5,119 nucleotides of DNA from Coxiellaceae bacterium UBA6002. GTDB taxonomy: Bacteria; Pseudomonadota; Gammaproteobacteria; UBA6002. Shown here piece by piece: positions 1-5,119 of this stretch. Positions within the stretch are counted from its first letter, which is position 1; every line of letters starts with the position of its first letter. A model generated the notes under the pieces. That model did no database searches and had not been told where the DNA came from. It worked only from the letters and a program-made list of their open reading frames with translations. Both the position numbers and the translations under genes were made by a program. Location: the NCBI GenBank assembly GCA_002429595.1, contig DJAM01000155.1:1-5119 (forward strand), in the 5' to 3' direction.

Positions 1-42
1 GGAGCCACCTTTCTTCTCAAACTTAATCATATCACTTAGCAT
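1..42 (-). CDS. Possible start of an unidentified gene (partial, cut by window edge)
   Basis: An ATG at 42 on the minus strand opens a frame that stays open to the window edge, giving 14 residues, MLSDMIKFEKKGGS. It begins 23 bases after the recO stop, in the same direction, so it could be the next gene of the operon. A purine-rich AGAAG lies 8 bases upstream as a weak ribosome binding site. A second in-frame ATG at 30 is an alternative start. The residues do not resemble the usual PdxJ N-terminus (a VNIDHVATLR-like motif), although pdxJ follows recO in E. coli. I do not recognise the product. Fourteen codons are too few to exclude a chance open frame. Confidence 0.4.
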   Translation of the reverse strand, partial: MLSDMIKFEKKGGS

Positions 43-65
43 AAACTTATCTTCTAGGAGATCTT

Positions 66-755
66 TTATAAAAATAATTCTCTAGTTTTTAAAGTATAAT
101 CACCTAGTAAATGTCCAATTGCTAAGCGCATTAGGCGTCGGCAAGCCCCTAGAATTTCGTTGTCATTAAAATCTTGTTTAGCAATGGCTAATAAATGCTC
201 TCCTTGGAATACGTGGTTGCCTTTATCTTGCTGACTCACTACAAAGCCTTGATCAAATTGATATGCGTAAGTTTGTTGAGAGCGAATGTCGCTACCGCAC
301 GCTGATTGACGTAATGGGAGTTGATATCCTAATTCGGACAGAAGTAGCATTTCGAATCGTCGCAAACATAGCTGACAATTTTCAGTATTCACAAATTGTT
401 TGAGTGTTGCAGCATAGGCAGCAAAGATTTCAGGATATGGGTCATATTTTTGCAACAATCTAACTAATAATTCATTCAGATATAAACCAAAAAATAATTT
501 ATTACCCTCTAGAAAAACTGCAGCTTCACTGATTTCAACTTCTGATAATTGTAATAGTTCTGATTTTCCAGACGCGGTAATTAACAATGGCGAAAATAGT
601 ACCAAACTGCCTTTAAAGCGAGAACGTAAACCTCGAGCACTACGGGCAATCACACTGACTTTGCCATGATTCAATGTTAACAAATCGACGAGCAAACTTG
701 TGTCCCGGTATGGCCTCGTGTGTAGCACAAAGGAAGGTTCTAGTATAATACGCAT
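66..755 (-). CDS. recO: DNA repair protein RecO
   Basis: RecO is the recombination mediator of the RecFOR pathway. With RecR it loads RecA onto SSB-coated single-stranded DNA at gaps and anneals complementary strands. The 229-aa length fits the family (about 240). The N-terminus, with VLHTRPYRDTSLLVDLLT at about 10-27 and GKVSVIARSARG at 31-42, matches the RecO OB-fold. The helical C-terminal part carries the family-typical LRRFEMLLLSELGY at 131-144 and ends in KTRELFL. Cysteines at 127, 130 and 153 are present, but I see no complete four-cysteine zinc site, as is common in gammaproteobacterial RecO. The start lies 6 bases after the era stop. A GAG 9 bases upstream, overlapping the era end, is the only Shine-Dalgarno candidate, so translation is probably coupled to era. 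RecO is a divergent family, but era synteny makes the call firm. Confidence 0.93.
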   Translation of the reverse strand: MRIILEPSFVLHTRPYRDTSLLVDLLTLNHGKVSVIARSARGLRSRFKGSLVLFSPLLITASGKSELLQLSEVEISEAAVFLEGNKLFFGLYLNELLVRLLQKYDPYPEIFAAYAATLKQFVNTENCQLCLRRFEMLLLSELGYQLPLRQSACGSDIRSQQTYAYQFDQGFVVSQQDKGNHVFQGEHLLAIAKQDFNDNEILGACRRLMRLAIGHLLGDYTLKTRELFL

Positions 756-761
756 CTTTAA

Positions 762-1661
762 TTACTCAGCGTCACGATATCCAAGATTCTGTAAAGCACG
801 TTCGTTATCCGACCAGCTTTCCTTCACTTTCACCCACAATCGCAAAAAAACTTTCTTAGCAAAATAAGCTTCAAGATCACTACGCGCAGCAGTACCTACT
901 TTCTTTAACACCTGCCCTTCGGTACCAATTATTATCGATTTTTGACTGGTTTTTTCGGTCCAAATGATCGCGCTAATTCTAATAATTTTTGGTTCTTCTT
1001 TAAATTCTTCTATTTGTACCGTCAAAGAATAAGGAAGCTCTTGCCCCAAACTCTTCATTAATTTTTCTCTGATTATCTCAGATGCCATAAAACGTTCAGT
1101 TACATCGGTCACTTGATCGTCAGGAAAAAAGTGAGGATTATCAGGTAAAAGTTTTTCTAAGATATTCTCCAACTCCCGAACATTATCATTTTTTAAAGCT
1201 GATACTGGTAATACTGTTGCATTCGGAAATTTCGCAGCGATTTTTTCAATATAAGGCAACAACTTTTCTTTATCAGTCACTTTATCGACTTTATTAATCG
1301 CAATGATCAAAGGAATATTCAGTGATTTAAGCTTTTTACTAATCCATTCATCGTTTGCCTGCCACTGCAACGCTTCAACTACAAAAACAACAACATCGAC
1401 ATCATGAATAGCAGAAGTGGCAGTGCGATTCATGTAACGATTTAGCGCTTTTTTTGCTTCTTGATGAAATCCTGGCGTATCAATAAAAACCATTTGATTG
1501 TGATTTTCTGTTTTAATGCCCAAGATTCGATGACGCGTGGTTTGAGGTTTACGCGAGGTAATACTAATTTTTTGACCCAGGATATGATTTAGCAGGGTGG
1601 ACTTACCGACATTAGGACGACCAATAATCGCAATATAACCACAACGCGTAACTTCTGACAT
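762..1661 (-). CDS. era: GTPase Era, 30S ribosome assembly
   Basis: Era is an essential Ras-like GTPase with a C-terminal KH domain. It binds the 3' end of 16S rRNA and aids 30S maturation. From the ATG at 1661 the protein has 299 aa (E. coli has 301). The GTPase motifs are all present: G1 GRPNVGKS at 14-21, switch I KPQTTRHR at 38-45, G3 DTPGFH at 61-66, G4 NKVD at 123-126 and G5 SALK at 154-157. The KH domain includes the Era-typical LPYSLTVQIEEF at 209-220 and IIGTEGQVLKKVG, with the GTEG loop at 246-249. The frame runs upstream to a GTG at 1739 that overlaps the rnc stop. I reject that start because the added 26 residues are translated from a palindromic repeat, no Shine-Dalgarno precedes the GTG, and Era homologues begin just before the G1 motif. 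AAGAG sits 6 bases before the chosen ATG. Confidence 0.97.
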   Translation of the reverse strand: MSEVTRCGYIAIIGRPNVGKSTLLNHILGQKISITSRKPQTTRHRILGIKTENHNQMVFIDTPGFHQEAKKALNRYMNRTATSAIHDVDVVVFVVEALQWQANDEWISKKLKSLNIPLIIAINKVDKVTDKEKLLPYIEKIAAKFPNATVLPVSALKNDNVRELENILEKLLPDNPHFFPDDQVTDVTERFMASEIIREKLMKSLGQELPYSLTVQIEEFKEEPKIIRISAIIWTEKTSQKSIIIGTEGQVLKKVGTAARSDLEAYFAKKVFLRLWVKVKESWSDNERALQNLGYRDAE

Positions 1662-1667
1662 AAACAA

Positions 1668-1672
1668 CTCTT
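1668..1672 (-). promoter_or_regulatory. Ribosome binding site that decides the era start
   Basis: On the minus strand AAGAG is followed by a 6-base spacer (TTGTTT) and then the ATG at 1661. This is a reasonable Shine-Dalgarno, whereas the upstream in-frame GTG at 1739 has none. It therefore favours the 299-residue Era over the 325-residue version. Confidence 0.6.
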
Positions 1673-1701
1673 TTTTCAATTCTTTCTTTCGCCTACCTCT
1701 A

Positions 1702-1725
1702 TCATTCCCGCGAAAGCGGGAATGA
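1702..1725. repeat. Palindromic REP-like element between rnc and era
   Basis: TCATTCCCGC (1702-1711) and GCGGGAATGA (1716-1725) are perfect 10-base inverted arms around a 4-base loop. The loop is GAAA on the plus strand and TTTC in the operon mRNA. The core ATTCCCGC/GCGGGAAT resembles the short dispersed palindromes found in many proteobacterial genomes. It is GC-rich against AT-rich flanks. No T-run follows it on either strand, so it is not an intrinsic terminator. In the mRNA it would form a stable hairpin in the 74-base rnc-era spacer, where it could affect mRNA decay or processing. A 10-bp helix is short for a usual RNase III site. Copy number elsewhere in the genome cannot be seen here. 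Confidence 0.8.
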
Positions 1726-1735
1726 CAAAACCGAA

Positions 1736-2404
1736 TCACATTTTCAACAACTGCAAATACTTCTCCGCAGCCAACTGCTCAGCCTTTCGTCGAGTAGAGC
1801 CCACACTATTCGTCACATAAGGCAGACTTGGCACACGGCATTCAATATGAAAAACTTGCGCATGGGCCTCACCTTCAACCGCGAGAATCTCATACTGTGG
1901 CAACGGCAAATGCTTGGATTGCAAATATTCTTGTAGTCGCGTTTTTGGATCTTTTTCTAAAGAAAGACTGATCTCTTTGATTCGCGATTCAAACCAGTTT
2001 AACACGCGGGTACGACAAATCTCAAAACTGGAGTCTAGATAGATTGCGCCAATAATCGCTTCAAGGGCATCGGCTAAAATAGATTTACGACTAAAGCCAC
2101 CACTTTTTAATTCGCCAGGACCAAGCCGCAAAAAATCACCCAATTTAAATTCTTGAGCGATATCCGCTAGAGTTTCACCTTTTACTAAATTCGCTCGCAG
2201 CCGACTAAGATCACCCTCTTTTGCATAGCGAAAATGATCATACAACGCTTCAGCCACAATAAAATTCAGTAATGAATCCCCTAAAAATTCGAGTCGCTCA
2301 TTATTTTGTCCGCGTACACTTCTATGAGTTAGTGCAGATTGCAATAATTCCGGATCATGGAATTCATATTTTAATTGCCGCATTAAAATATCGAGGGAAC
2401 GCAT
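1736..2404 (-). CDS. rnc: Ribonuclease III
   Basis: RNase III is an Mg2+-dependent, double-strand-specific endoribonuclease that works as a homodimer. It processes rRNA precursors and regulates some mRNAs. The 222-aa length matches the family (226 in E. coli). The catalytic domain carries the signature NERLEFLGDSLL at 35-46, with predicted metal ligands E39, D43, D112 and E115 (in LADALEAIIGAIYLD, 110-124). The double-stranded-RNA-binding domain runs from DPKTRLQEYLQ at 152-162 to GSTRRKAEQLAAEKYL at 202-217. The ATG at 2404 aligns within two residues of the E. coli start and has TAAGG 7 bases upstream. An internal Met at residue 8 is possible but less likely. The start lies 4 bases after the lepB stop, with the ribosome binding site inside lepB, which suggests coupling. 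The long 5' leader hairpin that RNase III cleaves to autoregulate in E. coli has no counterpart directly before rnc, because lepB abuts it. Confidence 0.97.
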   Translation of the reverse strand: MRSLDILMRQLKYEFHDPELLQSALTHRSVRGQNNERLEFLGDSLLNFIVAEALYDHFRYAKEGDLSRLRANLVKGETLADIAQEFKLGDFLRLGPGELKSGGFSRKSILADALEAIIGAIYLDSSFEICRTRVLNWFESRIKEISLSLEKDPKTRLQEYLQSKHLPLPQYEILAVEGEAHAQVFHIECRVPSLPYVTNSVGSTRRKAEQLAAEKYLQLLKM

Positions 2405-2408
2405 TCAG

Positions 2409-3185
2409 CTACCTTACTGCTTTACCTATACGATTCCACCGGACTCGATGATCCAAGGAATCCCAGCTCATCCAAATACCAAATGCTTTACCAATTAAAT
2501 TACGATCGGGCACAAAGCCCCAAGCACGACTATCTTCACTGTCATCACGATTATCGCCCATCATAAAATAATGACCCGCAGGCACAACAACATCAATGTC
2601 AACAGGATCTGTCGTATAGGATTTAACAAAAATATTATGTTTGATGCCATCTAGATTTTCAACTTTTTGATCTACCTCAGCAGATCCATCTTGCTCAATA
2701 TCAACTGCTTTTCCAACATACTCCTGAGTCATCTCTTTGCCATTAATAGTGAGTGTTTTATCTTTGTAAACAATATGATCACCTGGCAGACCGATCACGC
2801 GTTTAACAAATAATATTTTGGTATCCACCGGCCAATGGAACAATGCAATATCACCACGCTTTGGATCACTAACGCTGACCAATTTATGATTGGTAACGGG
2901 TAAGCGTAAACCATATGAAAACTGTTTTACGGCGATGAAATCACCTGGTAAAACAGTAGGCTCTAACGAACCAGTTGGCACGCGGTAAGGCTGGATAATA
3001 AAAGAGCGTATTATCCATACCAGTAACAATGCTGGGAAAAAAGATCTTGCAAACTCTATCGCATAAGGCATTTTTTGACCTTCGGTTCGCCTCTTCGAAA
3101 AAACCAAAATGTCAGCCATCGCCACAAGACCCGTTACAATGACGAGCATGGTCAAGATAAATGGAAAATCTATATTTATTGGCAT
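2409..3185 (-). CDS. lepB: Signal peptidase I (leader peptidase)
   Basis: This inner-membrane serine protease removes signal peptides from Sec and Tat exported proteins on the periplasmic side, using a Ser-Lys dyad. The 258 aa are shorter than E. coli LepB (324) but normal for the family. Two hydrophobic segments at about 8-29 and 45-64 flank a basic cytoplasmic loop with KRR at 31-33. Box B reads VPTGSLEPTVLPGD, with predicted nucleophile Ser73. Box D reads FVKRVIGLPGD at 126-136, with general base Lys128. Box E reads GDNRDDSEDSRAWGFVP at 210-226. The residue after the nucleophile is Leu where E. coli has Met. The start at 3185 has AGAGGA 6 bases upstream. The gene lies 32 bases after lepA and 4 bases before rnc. 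All active-site boxes are intact, so I expect a working enzyme. Confidence 0.97.
   Translation of the reverse strand: MPINIDFPFILTMLVIVTGLVAMADILVFSKRRTEGQKMPYAIEFARSFFPALLLVWIIRSFIIQPYRVPTGSLEPTVLPGDFIAVKQFSYGLRLPVTNHKLVSVSDPKRGDIALFHWPVDTKILFVKRVIGLPGDHIVYKDKTLTINGKEMTQEYVGKAVDIEQDGSAEVDQKVENLDGIKHNIFVKSYTTDPVDIDVVVPAGHYFMMGDNRDDSEDSRAWGFVPDRNLIGKAFGIWMSWDSLDHRVRWNRIGKAVR
2412..2416 (-). promoter_or_regulatory. rnc ribosome binding site inside the lepB 3' end
   Basis: TAAGG on the minus strand lies in the last sense codons of lepB and 7 bases before the rnc ATG. The lepB stop TAG falls between this site and the start, a layout typical of translational coupling. Confidence 0.6.
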
Positions 3186-3191
3186 TATAAG

Positions 3192-3197
3192 TCCTCT
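3192..3197 (-). promoter_or_regulatory. lepB ribosome binding site
   Basis: AGAGGA on the minus strand is followed by CTTATA and the lepB ATG. This is the strongest Shine-Dalgarno in the window. It lies in the 32-base lepA-lepB spacer, where I see no terminator hairpin. Confidence 0.65.
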
Positions 3198-3217
3198 AGT
3201 TTAGATGATTACCTATG

Positions 3218-5014
3218 TTAACTATCTTTATCGACTTTTAAAATTGCTAAAAACGCTTCTTGGGGTACCTCTACCTTACCAATCGTTTTCATTCGTTTTT
3301 TACCTGCTTTTTGTTTTTCTAGCAGTTTACGTTTTCGCGACACGTCACCACCATAACACTTAGCAGTGACATTTTTACGTAATGCTTTTACAGATTGTCG
3401 GGCGATAATGTGCGCGCCAATTGCTGCTTGTAAAGCTACTTCATACATTTGCCGAGGAATAATTTCGCGCAAACGTTCGGTTAAATCTCTACCACGTTGA
3501 TAAGCTTTATCACGATGTACGATTGATGCTAATGCATCTACTTTTTGACCATTAATTAAAATATCGAGTTTGGCCAAATCGGAAACTTGAAAATGATGAA
3601 ACGCATAGTCTAAAGAGGCATAACCACGACTAACTGATTTTAAACGGTCAAAAAAGTCTAATACCACTTCATTCATTGGTAATTCATATGTCAAAGTAAC
3701 TTGGTTACCTAAATAAAGTAGCTTCTTTTGCACGCCTCTGCGTTCGACACAAAGCTTGATCACATTACCTAAATACTGCTGCGGCACTAAAATATTAGCT
3801 TGAACGATTGGTTCTCGCATTTCATCAATGTCATTAACTGGCGGCAAAGCTGAAGGATTATCAATATGTAAGATCTCACCCTTCTTAGTGACGATTTCAT
3901 AAATAACGGTCGGTGCCGTAGTAATGAGCTCTAAGTTATATTCCCGCTCTAGACGTTCTTGGACAATCTCCATGTGAAGCATGCCCAAAAAACCACAGCG
4001 AAAACCAAAACCTAACGCTTCAGATGACTCTGGCTCATAAAATAAAGCCGCATCATTTAAACGAAGTTTAGCAAGCGCATCACGAAACGCTTCATAATCA
4101 TCGGAACTGATTGGGAACAAACCTGCAAATACTTGTGGTTTTACTGTCTGAAAACCTGGTAAGGGCTCTGTGGCAGGATTGTTAGCTAAGGTTAGCGTGT
4201 CACCCACGGGAGCACCGTTGATTTCCTTGATGCCAGCAACAACATAACCGACCTCACCAGCATTCAACGCGTCTTTTTCTTGGCGCTTAGGCGTAAAAAT
4301 CCCTACTTGATCGACAATATGCGATTTGCCAGTCGACATCACCACCATTTTATCGCCTTTCTTTAAGCTACCTTCCATGACTCGAACGAGAGAAATGACC
4401 CCTAAGTAGCTATCGAACCAAGAATCGATAATGAGTGCTTTGAGCTTTGCGGTGACATCCACAGAGGGTGGCGGAATTTTAGCAACAAGTTCTTCTAAAA
4501 GTTCTCTAACTTGGAAACCTGTCTTAGCACTAATTCGCACCGCATCTTTGGCTTCGATGCCAATAATCTCTTCAATTTCATTAATCACCCGATCTGGATC
4601 AGCCTGAGCCAAATCAATTTTGTTTAACACTGGCAAAACTTCAAGCCCTTGATCGATCGCCATATAGCAAACCGCAACCGTTTGAGCTTCGACCCCTTGC
4701 GCGGCATCCACCACCAGCAAAGCGCCTTCACAAGCAGCTAGCGATCGAGAAACCTCATAAGCAAAGTCGACATGCCCTGGGGTATCAATAAAATTTAATT
4801 GATATTCTTGCCCATCATTTGCTTTGTAGTACAGGGTGACACTCTGAGCTTTAATCGTAATTCCGCGCTCGCGCTCAATATCCATACTATCCAAAACTTG
4901 AGCACTCATCTCACGTTCTGAAAGGCCTCCGCAAATTTGGATGAAGCGGTCAGCAACAGTTGATTTGCCATGGTCGATATGAGCAATAATGGAAAAATTT
5001 CTTATATTTGTCAT
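3218..5014 (-). CDS. lepA: Elongation factor 4 (LepA), ribosomal GTPase
   Basis: LepA/EF4 is a translational GTPase related to EF-G. It binds the ribosome and has been linked to back-translocation and to 30S biogenesis and initiation. The 598 aa match E. coli (599). The G domain holds AHIDHGKST at 11-19, RERGIT at 48-53, DTPGHVDF at 77-84 (His81 is the expected GTPase residue), NKID at 131-134 and SAKTG at 162-166. EF-G-like beta-barrel and alpha/beta domains follow. The LepA-specific C-terminal domain closes the protein, with AKCYGGDVSRKRKLLEKQKAGKKRMK-type sequence in its last 50 residues, absent from EF-G and diagnostic for LepA. It is the first gene of the visible operon. No clear Shine-Dalgarno precedes the ATG at 5014; the leader is A-rich (AATAAAAAACGACACAA). 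The start is nonetheless secure, because the G1 motif begins at residue 11 as in other LepA proteins. Confidence 0.98.
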   Translation of the reverse strand: MTNIRNFSIIAHIDHGKSTVADRFIQICGGLSEREMSAQVLDSMDIERERGITIKAQSVTLYYKANDGQEYQLNFIDTPGHVDFAYEVSRSLAACEGALLVVDAAQGVEAQTVAVCYMAIDQGLEVLPVLNKIDLAQADPDRVINEIEEIIGIEAKDAVRISAKTGFQVRELLEELVAKIPPPSVDVTAKLKALIIDSWFDSYLGVISLVRVMEGSLKKGDKMVVMSTGKSHIVDQVGIFTPKRQEKDALNAGEVGYVVAGIKEINGAPVGDTLTLANNPATEPLPGFQTVKPQVFAGLFPISSDDYEAFRDALAKLRLNDAALFYEPESSEALGFGFRCGFLGMLHMEIVQERLEREYNLELITTAPTVIYEIVTKKGEILHIDNPSALPPVNDIDEMREPIVQANILVPQQYLGNVIKLCVERRGVQKKLLYLGNQVTLTYELPMNEVVLDFFDRLKSVSRGYASLDYAFHHFQVSDLAKLDILINGQKVDALASIVHRDKAYQRGRDLTERLREIIPRQMYEVALQAAIGAHIIARQSVKALRKNVTAKCYGGDVSRKRKLLEKQKAGKKRMKTIGKVEVPQEAFLAILKVDKDS

Positions 5015-5048
5015 TTGTGTCGTTTTTTATTGAAGGTTGAGGGGGATG

Positions 5049-5075
5049 ATAATACAGGGGAGTACTTTCAAACAA
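5049..5075 (-). promoter_or_regulatory. Candidate sigma-70 promoter for the lepA operon
   Basis: TATTAT at 5054-5049 (minus strand) matches the -10 consensus at 5 of 6 positions. The best-placed -35 candidates are TTGTTT at 5075-5070 (15-base spacer, short) and TATTGT at 5077-5072 (17-base spacer, poor match). Transcription would begin near 5042 and give a leader of about 28 bases before the lepA ATG. The -10 is convincing but the -35 is weak. The operon could instead be read from a promoter beyond the window. Confidence 0.4.
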
Positions 5076-5094
5076 TAGAATCTTCTTTTCCTAT

Positions 5095-5114
5095 CGTTCC
5101 CGTTCCCGTTCCCG
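5095..5114. repeat. Short tandem hexamer array (CGTTCC x3)
   Basis: Three perfect copies of CGTTCC (GGAACG on the operon strand) occupy 5095-5112 and the next two bases continue the period. The sequence leaves the period at CGAATCA just before the window ends. It lies upstream of the candidate lepA promoter. No start codon opens a convincing frame through it on either strand. Six-base arrays can vary in copy number by slippage without shifting a frame. Whether it belongs to a longer repeat beyond 5119 cannot be told. Confidence 0.7.
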
Positions 5115-5119
5115 AATCA

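Noticed and set aside
127..755. Zinc-finger type RecO
   Set aside because: Only Cys127, Cys130 and Cys153 are suitably placed; the full four-cysteine set seen in some bacterial RecO proteins is not evident.
1702..1725. Intrinsic terminator between rnc and era
   Set aside because: The hairpin is strong, but no run of T follows it on either strand; the operon strand continues TAGAGGTAGGCG.
1700..1728. Promoter for era within the repeat
   Set aside because: TTGTCA at 1728-1723 is a good -35, but no hexamer 16-18 bases downstream resembles TATAAT.
2383..2404. Alternative rnc start at Met8
   Set aside because: The ATG at 2404 has a well-placed TAAGG and gives an N-terminus comparable to E. coli RNase III.
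5046..5119. Small plus-strand or minus-strand coding frame through the hexamer array
   Set aside because: The plus-strand ATG at 5046 reaches a stop after ten codons, and the frames that cross the array have no ATG start or ribosome binding site in the window.

Overview
This window is a compact housekeeping operon with every gene on the minus strand. It reads from high to low coordinates as lepA, lepB, rnc, era and recO, followed by a possible sixth gene cut off by the left edge. The order lepA-lepB-rnc-era-recO is the classic arrangement of Gammaproteobacteria. The base composition is AT-rich by eye. I infer a low-GC gammaproteobacterium, possibly of the Legionellales/Coxiella type, but genus cannot be fixed from this stretch.

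Layout, right to left. Positions 5015-5119 hold the lepA leader: a tandem hexamer (CGTTCC x3) at the window edge, a plausible sigma-70 promoter, and a short leader with no clear Shine-Dalgarno. LepA (EF4, 598 aa) is followed after 32 bases by LepB (signal peptidase I, 258 aa), then after 4 bases by RNase III (222 aa). A 74-base gap between rnc and era carries a 10-bp perfect inverted repeat that looks like a dispersed palindromic element. Era (299 aa from its conserved start) is followed after 6 bases by RecO (229 aa). The last 42 bases may begin another gene. It does not look like pdxJ, which follows recO in E. coli.

The genes serve translation and ribosome assembly (LepA, Era, RNase III acting on rRNA), secretion (LepB) and recombinational repair (RecO). 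The tight spacing and the absence of any terminator-like hairpin inside the window support one transcript, with translational coupling at lepB/rnc and era/recO. All five full genes look intact, with their active-site or nucleotide-binding motifs present.

I see no phage, insertion sequence, CRISPR, toxin-antitoxin or other novel system. The points worth a second look are the palindrome and the false Era extension it produces, the hexamer array, the non-pdxJ downstream frame, and the Ser-Leu variant at the LepB active site.
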